64,000 nucleotides of DNA. It comes from Volvox africanus. Lineage: Eukaryota; Chlorophyta; Chlorophyceae; Chlamydomonadales; Volvocaceae. Both the position numbers and the translations under genes were made by a program. The DNA lies in contig BSDZ01000103.1 of NCBI GenBank assembly GCA_030268105.1, positions 2,050,501-2,114,500 on the forward strand. Reading direction: 5' to 3'. Positions 22,708-35,922 of this stretch are shown here, in pieces; within the stretch, counting starts at the first letter, position 1; every line of letters starts with the position of its first letter. Below the pieces are notes generated by a model. It was not told where the DNA came from. It ran no database searches and was given only the letters and a program-made list of their open reading frames with translations.

Positions 22708-24417
22708 GATAATGTCCACCTCTGGTTTGGAGTCCTTGTTGAGTCTTTTCTGTCCTCGATGACTCTGTTCTGTTCCATGTTTCCTTGCTTCACCGGACCT
22801 TCCCCTTGGGCACCCAGCCATACAGACATACACATACAGTAAGGCGCTCTGCTACTATCCCATCCCTCTGCTAGTATCCGTATCAATGCCACTGCTGCGG
22901 TGTGTGCATACACATGTGTGTGCAACAACACTACTGCATCCCTCCATCCTCTCGTCGGATGCCTTCCAGCTTGCATCGCTTGGATGGATGCTGCCCGTTC
23001 TTACAAAGCATGTCCGATGGATGACCATGCATGACGGGCAGGTCGGTAATCAGTAAGGCAGTCATACAACATCCCGCATCATCCGGTCTTCTGTGTTGTA
23101 TTACGGTTTGATTATCATCAATGTGTTGGTCTAGGCGACCTAATAAGACAATATGGGAACATAATTAATGCATTGCTCTCTCTCTCTCTCTAGATATATA
23201 TATGTATTGCTATATGTAGATATATGTATATGTATTGCTATATGTATATATATACATATATTGCTGTAAATATCTGTATATATATCAAAATATATTAATT
23301 TTTACATATTTAGCTAGTTCTGCATTTAAGAATCCATGAAATTGGGTTTCTTGGTCTCATGCTGCCAGCTGTATCAATAATGCGCCAACCAATGAACGTT
23401 TGACTCAACCCGAGGAACGTGGGTAATGAGCATTGTAATAAATGGCATGACTTGTTCAGTAATAATATTTGTTGTATGGTTGGTACCTCAATGTTGGCAT
23501 GAACGACGCAAAGTGTGAGAATTGCGACGACCACAGTGGTTAGTCGGCAACCCAATATTGATATTCGGCCATTATATTACATAAATACCGGGAAGGCTTG
23601 ATAATACTGCATGCGAATATCTGTGATACGTTGCTAGGGTTCATCACACTCACAAATCGATGATCTGGTGTGAGATGTACTGCATATGGGTATCACAAGT
23701 ATAATATGTGCGAGGACGGCTGAATAGCTTAAGCTTTTACGAGCTCAAATCGGATTATCTTTGATATTATCACATTGAACTATATTACACTGTGATTGGC
23801 CCGAGCCAAGCCTGAGCATTATGAGCCTGTTAGATGATGATCGCCGAATGGTTAGGTTCTGATAACCGAATGCACCACATCGCATCTAATGGACTATAAG
23901 TTGTAACCTTTTTGCTCCTGAAGACTTACACTGCCTCTGAGATTGCATCCGGATGCTTGATCTATTTTGTGAGCATTCGGCATTTGGCACTTAACGCTTA
24001 GACCTGCAGATAAGTGCATGAGTGGTGAAGACGGTTTTAGGGTTACCCTCATCAATATCCATACCTGGCTTATTACCAGCATCCCATGCAGTCCACTACG
24101 GCATGGGTGTCCAAGAAGGATGCACAGGTTCAGGAAGTAGCCATGGTAAGGGCGCCCTGGCCCTACCTAATAGACACGGTGTGCGTGCGTGCATGTAAGT
24201 GTGTTTGTTTGTTTGTGTTTGTTTGTGTGTGTGTATGTGTGTATGTGTGTTTGTTTGTGTTTGTTTGTGTGTGTATGTGTGTTTGTTTGTGTGTGTATGT
24301 GTGTTTGTTTGTGTGTGTATGTGTGTTTGTTTGTGTGGTTGGTTAGGAATCGCTGTGGTGTGCTGACCTCACACGGTAATGTGCTTGGAATAGATTTAGG
24401 TGGTCCTTCTGTGAGTA

Positions 24418-24490
24418 GGCCGTTTAGCTCAGTGGATAGAGCGTGTCCTTCCTAAGGTCAAGGTCCAAGGTTCGACCCCTTGAACGGTCG
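24418..24490 (+). tRNA. tRNA-Arg(CCT), unit 8
   Basis: Identical to unit 1; full 5' flank. Confidence 0.95.
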
Positions 24491-24924
24491 TCGAGACTGT
24501 TTCATGTTGGATAATGAGTGTGTTGGTGTGTGCTGGAGAACGCTCTAGGGCCCATCTAGGTGAACCATTTTCAGGTTGGTAGCTAGGGTAGCTAGCTATA
24601 ACTTAACTCATCCAGGTCGCAATCAGTCGAATGGGCATCAGCTGGACAGCTCTGTTGTGACACATGCCACCGGGCATATGCATGCCCAAGAGTCAGAACA
24701 GTGGAGGATGAGGATGTGGATGGCTCTGGAGGGATAGATATGTTGCCTCAGAGTTGTTGGAGAGCTTTTCTCGCAAGCTTTACTACTGAGCGCCCCCTTC
24801 TTTGAGTGCGGTGTCCACGTTGTGTGCAAGTGCATTGCGTGAGCAAGTGGCCGTGGCCGCTAAGAGGCACACACCCACACACACAGCAGAGGCACATCAT
24901 ACCCACGCTAGAATAGACGATTCC

Positions 24925-25022
24925 TGTGGGTGGAGGATGTCGAACCCTCGACCTTAGGATTGCCCAAGTCACAGTGGTTTGGAGCTATGAGACCTACGCG
25001 CTAACCACTGCGCCACACCCAC
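24925..25022 (-). tRNA. tRNA-Met(CAT) with intron, T-stem variant, unit 8
   Basis: Second intron type. The T stem reads GAGGG/TCCTC, turning the normally invariant G53-C61 pair into G-U and altering the B box. Downstream T4 interrupted. Confidence 0.85.
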
Positions 25023-25398
25023 CGTGCAGATAGGGCACTATCGCACAATCCCACTCTGCAAAACTACGTTGCTAGCACAATCAAGTCGGTCCGTGGCGCG
25101 TTCCGTTTGTGTCCTCCATCTCATCGTCACGCCTATCCATCTAGCTGGATATATAGCAAAGCAGAAGGGGTGTTTCATGTGTTGGTATCAACTTCCCTGC
25201 TGCCACCACAAATGAACTACGGACAAGCATGTTGCATGGCCTGATATATTCTTTGAGCAAGTCCGTACTATACTACTGCGCTCACTGGTGTTAGGTGGGG
25301 TCAGTTACCAGCTTAAACATGGTGAGGCAGGCTTTGCACCAGTTTTCACATGCACGCAGGATTTCTGTGCGTGGGTGGCATGGCTTTTCGTTGGTGTA

Positions 25399-25561
<163 letters not shown>

Positions 25562-25928
25562 GTTTGTAGGATAGGGCAGTACATCACCCGTGGCCACTAA
25601 CCTGGCAGTCCCTACCTTCCCCGGTGTTTCGGGGCACCCTCATCCAGTCTCCCACGCCAACTTCTCCGAAATCAGTGGTTTTCCCAGGTTCAGCACCCAC
25701 CACCATCATCCAGCGGAATCTGCCGAATCAACTAAGGCGTCAACTCCGCTACTGGTCAGCTCGCAGTTCACTTTAATTGGGGTCGTCACCGTCCATCGAC
25801 ATGGGGGCACCCTGCCCTTTACTTTAGGGTCTTTGGTCTTTATGTGTATGTGTATGTGTATGTGTATGTGTGGGGCTGAATATAGATTGGGTGCGGTCGG
25901 GAACATCTTTTGAACAGCTCCGAGTAAA

Positions 25929-26001
25929 GCTCGGTTAGCTCAGTCGGTAGAGCGTACGGCTGTTAACCGTAAGGTCGACAGTTCGAACCTGTCATCGAGC
26001 G
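25929..26001 (+). tRNA. tRNA-Asn(GTT), unit 8
   Basis: Identical to unit 1. Confidence 0.97.
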
Positions 26002-26010
26002 CGGATGTGA

Positions 26011-26110
26011 GGGGTCGTAGCTCAAATGGTAGAGCGCCCGCTTAGCATGCGAAGCTGAGCGCCGCAGAACAATGTGCGGGAGGTAGGGGGATCGATGCCC
26101 TCCGACTCCA
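26011..26110 (+). tRNA. tRNA-Ala(AGC) with intron, unit 8
   Basis: Intact; T loop ATCGATG. Confidence 0.95.
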
Positions 26111-27798
26111 GATAATGTCCACCTCTGGTTTGGAGTCCTTGTTGAGTCTTTTCTGTCCTCGATGACTCTGTTCTGTTCCATGTTTCCTTGCTTCACCGGA
26201 CCTTCCCCTTGGGCACCCAGCCATACAGACATACACATACAGTAAGGCGCTCTGCTACTATCCCATCCCTCTGCTAGTATCCGTATCAATGCCACTGCTG
26301 CGGTGTGTGCATACACATGTGTGTGCAACAACACTACTGCATCCCTCCATCCTCTCGTCGGATGCCTTCCAGCTTGCATCGCTTGGATGGATGCTGCCCG
26401 TTCTTACAAAGCATGTCCGATGGATGACCATGCATGACGGGCAGGTCGGTAATCAGTAAGGCAGTCATACAACATCCCGCATCATCCGGTCTTCTGTGTT
26501 GTATTACGGTTTGATTATCATCAATGTGTTGGTCTAGGCGACCTAATAAGACAATATGGGAACATAATTAATGCATTGCTCTCTCTCTCTCTCTAGATAT
26601 ATATATGTATTGCTATATGTAGATATATGTATATGTATTGCTATATGTATATATATACATATATTGCTGTAAATATCTGTATATATATCAAAATATATTA
26701 ATTTTTACATATTTAGCTAGTTCTGCATTTAAGAATCCATGAAATTGGGTTTCTTGGTCTCATGCTGCCAGCTGTATCAATAATGCGCCAACCAATGAAC
26801 GTTTGACTCAACCCGAGGAACGTGGGTAATGAGCATTGTAATAAATGGCATGACTTGTTCAGTAATAATATTTGTTGTATGGTTGGTACCTCAATGTTGG
26901 CATGAACGACGCAAAGTGTGAGAATTGCGACGACCACAGTGGTTAGTCGGCAACCCAATATTGATATTCGGCCATTATATTACATAAATACCGGGAAGGC
27001 TTGATAATACTGCATGCGAATATCTGTGATACGTTGCTAGGGTTCATCACACTCACAAATCGATGATCTGGTGTGAGATGTACTGCATATGGGTATCACA
27101 AGTATAATATGTGCGAGGACGGCTGAATAGCTTAAGCTTTTACGAGCTCAAATCGGATTATCTTTGATATTATCACATTGAACTATATTACACTGTGATT
27201 GGCCCGAGCCAAGCCTGAGCATTATGAGCCTGTTAGATGATGATCGCCGAATGGTTAGGTTCTGATAACCGAATGCACCACATCGCATCTAATGGACTAT
27301 AAGTTGTAACCTTTTTGCTCCTGAAGACTTACACTGCCTCTGAGATTGCATCCGGATGCTTGATCTATTTTGTGAGCATTCGGCATTTGGCACTTAACGC
27401 TTAGACCTGCAGATAAGTGCATGAGTGGTGAAGACGGTTTTAGGGTTACCCTCATCAATATCCATACCTGGCTTATTACCAGCATCCCATGCAGTCCACT
27501 ACGGCATGGGTGTCCAAGAAGGATGCACAGGTTCAGGAAGTAGCCATGGTAAGGGCGCCCTGGCCCTACCTAATAGACACGGTGTGCGTGCGTGCATGTA
27601 AGTGTGTTTGTTTGTTTGTGTTTGTTTGTGTGTGTGTATGTGTGTATGTGTGTTTGTTTGTGTTTGTTTGTGTGTGTATGTGTGTTTGTTTGTGTGTGTA
27701 TGTGTGTTTGTTTGTGTGGTTGGTTAGGAATCGCTGTGGTGTGCTCACCTCACACGGTAATGTGCTTGGAATAGATTTAGGTGGTCCTTCTGTGAGTA

Positions 27799-27871
27799 GG
27801 CCGTTTAGCTCAGTGGATAGAGCGTGTCCTTCCTAAGGTCAAGGTCCAAGGTTCGACCCCTTGAACGGTCG
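27799..27871 (+). tRNA. tRNA-Arg(CCT), unit 9
   Basis: Identical to unit 1; full 5' flank. Confidence 0.95.
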
Positions 27872-28305
27872 TCGAGACTGTTTCATGTTGGATAATGAGT
27901 GTGTTGGTGTGTGCTGGAGAACGCTCTAGGGCCCATCTAGGTGAACCATTTTCAGGTTGGTAGCTAGGGTAGCTAGCTATAACTTAACTCATCCAGGTCG
28001 CAATCAGTCGAATGGGCATCAGCTGGACAGCTCTGTTGTGACACATGCCACCGGGCATATGCATGCCCAAGAGTCAGAACAGTGGAGGATGAGGATGTGG
28101 ATGGCTCTGGAGGGATAGATATGTTGCCTCAGAGTTGTTGGAGAGCTTTTCTCGCAAGCTTTACTACTGAGCGCCCCCTTCTTTGAGTGCGGTGTCCACG
28201 TTGTGTGCAAGTGCATTGCGTGAGCAAGTGGCCGTGGCCGCTAAGAGGCACACACCCACACACACAGCAGAGGCACATCATACCCACGCTAGAATAGACG
28301 ATTCC

Positions 28306-28403
28306 TGTGGGTTGAGGGTGTCGAACCCTCGACCTTAGGATTGCCCAAGTCACAGTAGTTTGGAGCTATGAGACCTACGCGCTAACCACTTCGCCACACC
28401 CAC
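28306..28403 (-). tRNA. tRNA-Met(CAT), degenerate copy, unit 9
   Basis: Two exon changes damage helices: C66 to A (G7-A66 mismatch at the base of the acceptor) and C13 to A (A13-G22 mismatch in the D stem, inside the A box). There is also a private intron change and an interrupted T4. Probably a decaying copy. Confidence 0.7.
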
Positions 28404-28773
28404 CGTGCAGTAGGGCACTATCGCACAATCCCACTCTGCAAAACTACGTTGCTAGCACAATCAAGTCGGTCTGTGGCGCGTTCCGTTTGTGTCCTCCATC
28501 TCATCGTCACGCCTATCCATCTAGCTGGATATATAGCAAAGCAGAAGGGGTGTTTCATGTGTTGGTATCAACTTCCCTGCTGCCACCACAAATGAACTAC
28601 GGACAAGCATGTTGCATGGCCTGATATATTCTTTGAGCAAGTCCGTACTATACTACTGCGCTCACTGGTGTTAGGTGGGGTCAGTTACCAGCTTAAACAT
28701 GGTGAGGCAGGCTTTGCACCAGTTTTCACATGCACGCAGGATTTCTGTGCGTGGGTGGCATGGCTTTTCGTTG

Positions 28774-28863
<90 letters not shown>

Positions 28864-29212
28864 GTTTGTAGGATAGGGCGGTACATCACCCGTGGCCACT
28901 AACCTGGCAGTCCCTACCTTCCCCGGTGTTTCGGGGCACCCTCATCCAGTCTCCCACGCCAACTTCTCCGAAATCAGTGGTTTTCCCAGGTTCAGCACCC
29001 ACCACCATCATCCAGCGGAATCTGCCGAATCAACTAAGGCGTCAACTCCGCTACTGGTCAGCTCGCAGTTCACTTTAATTGGGGTCGTCACCGTCCATCG
29101 ACATGGGGGCACCCTGCCCTTTACTTTAGGGTCTTTGGTCTTTATGTGTATGTGTGGGGCTGAATATAGATTGGGTGCGGTCGGGAACATCTTTTGAACA
29201 GCTCCGAGTAAA

Positions 29213-29285
29213 GCTCGGTTAGCTCAGTCGGTAGAGCGTACGGCTGTTAACCGTAAGGTCGACAGTTCGAACCTGTCATCGAGCG
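29213..29285 (+). tRNA. tRNA-Asn(GTT), unit 9
   Basis: Identical to unit 1. Confidence 0.97.
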
Positions 29286-29294
29286 CGGATGTGA

Positions 29295-29394
29295 GGGGTC
29301 GTAGCTCAAATGGTAGAGCGCCCGCTTAGCATGCGAAGCTGAGCGCCGCAGAACAATGTGCGCGAGGTAGGGGGATCAATGCCCTCCGACTCCA
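29295..29394 (+). tRNA. tRNA-Ala(AGC) with intron, unit 9
   Basis: T loop ATCAATG and C28-C42 mismatch (GCGCG), the same allele as unit 5 although units 6-8 between them carry the intact form. Confidence 0.85.
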
Positions 29395-31082
29395 GATAAT
29401 GTCCACCTCTGGTTTGGAGTCCTTGTTGAGTCTTTTCTGTCCTCGATGACTCTGTTCTGTTCCATGTTTCCTTGCTTCACCGGACCTTCCCCTTGGGCAC
29501 CCAGCCATACAGACATACACATACAGTAAGGCGCTCTGCTACTATCCCATCCCTCTGCTAGTATCCGTATCAATGCCACTGCTGCGGTGTGTGCATACAC
29601 ATGTGTGTGCAACAACACTACTGCATCCCTCCATCCTCTCGTCGGATGCCTTCCAGCTTGCATCGCTTGGATGGATGCTGCCCGTTCTTACAAAGCATGT
29701 CCGATGGATGACCATGCATGACGGGCAGGTCGGTAATCAGTAAGGCAGTCATACAACATCCCGCATCATCCGGTCTTCTGTGTTGTATTACGGTTTGATT
29801 ATCATCAATGTGTTGGTCTAGGCGACCTAATAAGACAATATGGGAACATAATTAATGCATTGCTCTCTCTCTCTCTCTAGATATATATATGTATTGCTAT
29901 ATGTAGATATATGTATATGTATTGCTATATGTATATATATACATATATTGCTGTAAATATCTGTATATATATCAAAATATATTAATTTTTACATATTTAG
30001 CTAGTTCTGCATTTAAGAATCCATGAAATTGGGTTTCTTGGTCTCATGCTGCCAGCTGTATCAATAATGCGCCAACCAATGAACGTTTGACTCAACCCGA
30101 GGAACGTGGGTAATGAGCATTGTAATAAATGGCATGACTTGTTCAGTAATAATATTTGTTGTATGGTTGGTACCTCAATGTTGGCATGAACGACGCAAAG
30201 TGTGAGAATTGCGACGACCACAGTGGTTAGTCGGCAACCCAATATTGATATTCGGCCATTATATTACATAAATACCGGGAAGGCTTGATAATACTGCATG
30301 CGAATATCTGTGATACGTTGCTAGGGTTCATCACACTCACAAATCGATGATCTGGTGTGAGATGTACTGCATTTGGGTATCACAAGTATAATATGTGCGA
30401 GGACGGCTGAATAGCTTAAGCTTTTACGAGCTCAAATCGGATTATCTTTGATATTATCATATTGAACTATATTACACTGTGATTGGCCCGAGCCAAGCCT
30501 GAGCATTATGAGCCTGTTAGATGATGATCGCCGAATGGTTAGGTTCTGATAACCGAATGCACCACATCGCATCTAATGGACTATAAGTTGTAACCTTTTT
30601 GCTCCTGAAGACTTACACTGCCTCTGAGATTGCATCCGGATGCTTGATCTATTTTGTGAGCATTCGGCATTTGGCACTTAACGCTTAGACCTGCAGATAA
30701 GTGCATGAGTGGTGAAGACGGTTTTAGGGTTACCCTCATCAATATCCATACCTGGCTTATTAGCAGCATCCCATGCAGTCCACTACGGCATGGGTGTCCA
30801 AGAAGGATGCACAGGTTCAGGAAGTAGCCATGGTAAGGGCGCCCTGGCCCTACCTAATAGACACGGTGTGCGTGCGTGCATGTAAGTGTGTTTGTTTGTT
30901 TGTGTTTGTTTGTGTGTGTGTATGTGTGTATGTGTGTTTGTTTGTGTTTGTTTGTGTGTGTATGTGTGTTTGTTTGTGTGTTTGTTTGTGTTTGTTTGTG
31001 TGGTTGGTTAGGAATCGCTGTGGTGTGCTCACCTCACACGGTAATGTGCTTGGAATAGATTTAGGTGGTCCTTCTGTGAGTA

Positions 31083-31155
31083 GGCCGTTTAGCTCAGTGG
31101 ATAGAGCGTGTCCTTCCTAAGGTCAAGGTCCAAGGTTCGACCCCTTGAACGGTCG
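31083..31155 (+). tRNA. tRNA-Arg(CCT), unit 10
   Basis: Identical to unit 1; full 5' flank. Confidence 0.95.
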
Positions 31156-31589
31156 TCGAGACTGTTTCATGTTGGATAATGAGTGTGTTGGTGTGTGCTG
31201 GAGAACGCTCTAGGGCCCATCTAGGTGAACCATTTTCAGGTTGGTAGCTAGGGTAGCTAGCTATAACTTAACTCATCCAGGTCGCAATCAATCGAATGGG
31301 CATCAGCTGGACAGCTCTGTTGTGACACATGCCACCGGGCATATGCATGCCCAAGAGTCAGAACAGTGGAGGATGAGGATGTGGATGGCTCTGGAGGGAT
31401 AGATATGTTGCCTCAGAGTTGTTGGAGAGCTTTTCTCGCAAGCTTTACTACTGAGCGCCCCCTTCTTTGAGTGCGGTGTCCACGTTGTGTGCAAGTGCAT
31501 TGCGTGAGCAAGTGGCCGTGGCCGCTAAGAGGCACACACCCACACACACAGCAGAGGCACATCATACCCACGCTAGAATAGACGATTCC

Positions 31590-31687
31590 TGTGGGTGGAG
31601 GGTGTCGAACCCTCGACCTTAGGATTGCCCAAGTCACAGTGGTTTGGAGCTATGAGACCTACGCGCTAACCACTGCGCCACACCCAC
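31590..31687 (-). tRNA. tRNA-Met(CAT) with intron, unit 10
   Basis: Exons intact; second intron type. Downstream T4 interrupted. Confidence 0.93.
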
Positions 31688-32063
31688 CGTACAGATAGGG
31701 CACTATCGCACAATCCCACTCTGCAAAACTACGTTCCTAGCACAATCAAGTCGGTCCGTGGCGCGTTCCGTTTGTGTCCTCCATCTCATCGTCACGCCTA
31801 TCCATCTAGCTGGATATATAGCAAAGCAGAAGGGGTGTTTCATGTGTTGGTATCAACTTCCCTGCTGCCACCACAAATGAACTACGGACAAGCATGTTGC
31901 ATGGCCTGATATATTCTTTGAGCAAGTCCGTACTATACTACTGCGCTCACTGGTGTTAGGTGGGGTCAGTTACCAGCTTAAACATGGTGAGGCAGGCTTT
32001 GCACCAGTTTTCACATGCACGCAGGATTTCTGTGCGTGGGTGGCATGGCTTTTCGTTGGTGTA

Positions 32064-32100
<37 letters not shown>

Positions 32101-32461
32101 GTTTGTAGGATAGGGCGGTACATCACCCGTGGCCACTAACCTGGCAGTCCCTACCTTCCCCGGTGTTTCGGGGCACCCTCATCCAGTCTCCCACGCCAAC
32201 TTCTCCGAAATCAGTGGTTTTCCCAGGTTCAGCACCCACCACCATCATCCAGCGGAATCTGCCGAATCAACTAAGGCGTCAACTCCGCTACTGGTCAGCT
32301 CGCAGTTCACTTTAATTGGGGTCGTCACCGTCCATCGACATGGGGGCACCCTGCCCTTTACTTTAGGGTCTTTGGTCTTTATGTGTATGTGTATGTGTAT
32401 GTGTGGGGCTGAATATAGATTGGGTGCGGTCGGGAACATCTTTTGAACAGCTCCGAGTAAA

Positions 32462-32534
32462 GCTCGGTTAGCTCAGTCGGTAGAGCGTACGGCTGTTAAC
32501 CGTAAGGTCGACAGTTCGAACCTGTCATTGAGCG
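32462..32534 (+). tRNA. tRNA-Asn(GTT), unit 10
   Basis: One change, C68 to T (ATTGAGC), turning G5-C68 into a tolerated G-U. Confidence 0.95.
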
Positions 32535-32543
32535 CGGATGTGA

Positions 32544-32643
32544 GGGGTCGTAGCTCAAATGGTAGAGCGCCCGCTTAGCATGCGAAGCTGAGCGCCGCAG
32601 AACAATGTGCGGGAGGTAGGGGGATCGATGCCCTCCGACTCCA
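32544..32643 (+). tRNA. tRNA-Ala(AGC) with intron, unit 10
   Basis: Intact; T loop ATCGATG. Confidence 0.95.
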
Positions 32644-34331
32644 GATAATGTCCACCTCTGGTTTGGAGTCCTTGTTGAGTCTTTTCTGTCCTCGATGACT
32701 CTGTTCTGTTCCATGTTTCCTTGCTTCACCGGACCTTCCCCTTGGGCACCCAGCCATACAGACATACACATACAGTAAGGCGCTCTGCTACTATCCCATC
32801 CCTCTGCTAGTATCCGTATCAATGCCACTGCTGCGGTGTGTGCATACACATGTGTGTGCAACAACACTACTGCATCCCTCCATCCTCTCGTCGGATGCCT
32901 TCCAGCTTGCATCGCTTGGATGGATGCTGCCCGTTCTTACAAAGCATGTCCGATGGATGACCATGCATGACGGGCAGGTCGGTAATCAGTAAGGCAGTCA
33001 TACAACATCCCGCATCATCCGGTCTTCTGTGTTGTATTACGGTTTGATTATCATCAATGTGTTGGTCTAGGCGACCTAATAAGACAATATGGGAACATAA
33101 TTAATGCATTGCTCTCTCTCTCTCTCTAGATATATATATGTATTGCTATATGTAGATATATGTATATGTATTGCTATATGTATATATATACATATATTGC
33201 TGTAAATATCTGTATATATATCAAAATATATTAATTTTTACATATTTAGCTAGTTCTGCATTTAAGAATCCATGAAATTGGGTTTCTTGGTCTCATGCTG
33301 CCAGCTGTATCAATAATGCGCCAACCAATGAACGTTTGACTCAACCCGAGGAACGTGGGTAATGAGCATTGTAATAAATGGCATGACTTGTTCAGTAATA
33401 ATATTTGTTGTATGGTTGGTACCTCAATGTTGGCATGAACGACGCAAAGTGTGAGAATTGCGACGACCACAGTGGTTAGTCGGCAACCCAATATTGATAT
33501 TCGGCCATTATATTACATAAATACCGGGAAGGCTTGATAATACTGCATGCGAATATCTGTGATACGTTGCTAGGGTTCATCACACTCACAAATCGATGAT
33601 CTGGTGTGAGATGTACTGCATATGGGTATCACAAGTATAATATGTGCGAGGACGGCTGAATAGCTTAAGCTTTTACGAGCTCAAATCGGATTATCTTTGA
33701 TATTATCATATTGAACTATATTACACTGTGATTGGCCCGAGCCAAGCCTGAGCATTATGAGCCTGTTAGATGATGATCGCCGAATGGTTAGGTTCTGATA
33801 ACCGAATGCACCACATCGCATCTAATGGACTATAAGTTGTAACCTTTTTGCTCCTGAAGACTTACACTGCCTCTGAGATTGCATCCGGATGCTTGATCTA
33901 TTTTGTGAGCATTCGGCATTTGGCACTTAACGCTTAGACCTGCAGATAAGTGCATGAGTGGTGAAGACGGTTTTAGGGTTACCCTCATCAATATCCATAC
34001 CTGGCTTATTAGCAGCATCCCATGCAGTCCACTACGGCATGGGTGTCCAAGAAGGATGCACAGGTTCAGGAAGTAGCCATGGTAAGGGCGCCCTGGCCCT
34101 ACCTAATAGACACGGTGTGCGTGCGTGCATGTAAGTGTGTTTGTTTGTTTGTGTTTGTTTGTGTGTGTGTATGTGTGTATGTGTGTTTGTTTGTGTTTGT
34201 TTGTGTGTGTATGTGTGTTTGTTTGTGTGTTTGTTTGTGTTTGTTTGTGTGGTTGGTTAGGAATCGCTGTGGTGTGCTCACCTCACACGGTAATGTGCTT
34301 GGAATAGATTTAGGTGGTCCTTCTGTGAGTA

Positions 34332-34404
34332 GGCCGTTTAGCTCAGTGGATAGAGCGTGTCCTTCCTAAGGTCAAGGTCCAAGGTTCGACCCCTTGAACG
34401 GTCG
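34332..34404 (+). tRNA. tRNA-Arg(CCT), unit 11
   Basis: Identical to unit 1; full 5' flank. Confidence 0.95.
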
Positions 34405-34838
34405 TCGAGACTGTTTCATGTTGGATAATGAGTGTGTTGGTGTGTGCTGGAGAACGCTCTAGGGCCCATCTAGGTGAACCATTTTCAGGTTGGTAGCTAG
34501 GGTAGCTAGCTATAACTTAACTCATCCAGGTCGCAATCAGTCGAATGGGCATCAGCTGGACAGCTCTGTTGTGACACATGCCACCGGGCATATGCATGCC
34601 CAAGAGTCAGAACAGTGGAGGATGAGGATGTGGATGGCTCTGGAGGGATAGATATGTTGCCTCAGAGTTGTTGGAGAGCTTTTCTCGCAAGCTTTACTAC
34701 TGAGCGCCCCCTTCTTTGAGTGCGGTGTCCACGTTGTGTGCAAGTGCATTGCGTGAGCAAGTGGCCGTGGCCGCTAAGAGGCACACACCCACACACACAG
34801 CAGAGGCACATCATACCCACGCTAGAATAGACGATTCC

Positions 34839-34936
34839 TGTGGGTGGAGGGTGTCGAACCCTCGACCTTAGGATTGCCCAAGTCACAGTGGTTTGGAGCT
34901 ATGAGACCTACGCGCTAACCACTGCGCCACACCCAC
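34839..34936 (-). tRNA. tRNA-Met(CAT) with intron, unit 11
   Basis: Exons intact; second intron type; T4 interrupted. Confidence 0.93.
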
Positions 34937-35312
34937 CGTGCAGATAGGGGACTATCGCACAATCCCACTCTGCAAAACTACGTTGCTAGCACAATCAAGT
35001 CGGTCCGTGGCGCGTTCCGTTTGTGTCCTCCATCTCATCGTCACGCCTATCCATCTAGCTGGATATATAGCAAAGCAGAAGGGGTGTTTCATGTGTTGGT
35101 ATCAACTTCCCTGCTGCCACCACAAATGAACTACGGACAAGCATGTTGCATGGCCTGATATATTCTTTGAGCAAGTCCGTACTATACTACTGCGCTCACT
35201 GGTGTTAGGTGGGGTCAGTTACCAGCTTAAACATGGTGAGGCAGGCTTTGCACCAGTTTTCACATGCACGCAGGATTTCTGTGCGTGGGTGGCATGGCTT
35301 TTCGTTGGTGTA

Positions 35313-35379
<67 letters not shown>

Positions 35380-35740
35380 GTTTGTAGGATAGGGCGGTAC
35401 ATCACCCGTGGCCACTAACCTGGCAGTCCCTACCTTCCCCGGTGTTTCGGGGCACCCTCATCCAGTCTCCCACGCCAACTTCTCCGAAATCAGTGGTTTT
35501 CCCAGGTTCAGCACCCACCACCAGCATCCAGCGGAATCTGCCGAATCAACTAAGGCGTCAACTCCGCTACTGGTCAGCTCGCAGTTCACTTTAATTGGGG
35601 TCGTCACCGTCCATCGACATGGGGGCACCCTGCCCTTTACTTTAGGGTCTTTGGTCTTTATGTGTATGTGTATGTGTATGTGTGGGGCTGAATATAGATT
35701 GGGTGCGGTCGGGAACATCTTTTGAACAGCTCCGAGTAAA

Positions 35741-35813
35741 GCTCGGTTAGCTCAGTCGGTAGAGCGTACGGCTGTTAACCGTAAGGTCGACAGTTCGAAC
35801 CTGTCATCGAGCG
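35741..35813 (+). tRNA. tRNA-Asn(GTT), unit 11
   Basis: Identical to unit 1. Confidence 0.97.
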
Positions 35814-35822
35814 CGGATGTGA

Positions 35823-35922
35823 GGGGTCGTAGCTCAAATGGTAGAGCGCCCGCTTAGCATGCGAAGCTGAGCGCCGCAGAACAATGTGCGGGAGGTAGGG
35901 GGATCGATGCCCTCCGACTCCA
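35823..35922 (+). tRNA. tRNA-Ala(AGC) with intron, unit 11
   Basis: Intact; T loop ATCGATG. Confidence 0.95.

Larger units (their letters stand above)
26111..29394 (+). repeat. array unit 9 (3284 bp)
   Basis: Hexamer tract 28774-28863 (15 copies, the first being GTGTGT). Last unit of the TATCACATTG block. Contains a multiply damaged Met and a mismatched Ala. Confidence 0.97.
29395..32643 (+). repeat. array unit 10 (3249 bp)
   Basis: Hexamer tract 32059-32100 (7 copies). First unit of the right-hand TATCATATTG block (units 10-20) and of the TTAGCAGCATCC variant. Confidence 0.97.
32644..35922 (+). repeat. array unit 11 (3279 bp)
   Basis: Hexamer tract 35308-35379 (12 copies). First of the CACCAGCATCC group (units 11-16). 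Confidence 0.97.
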
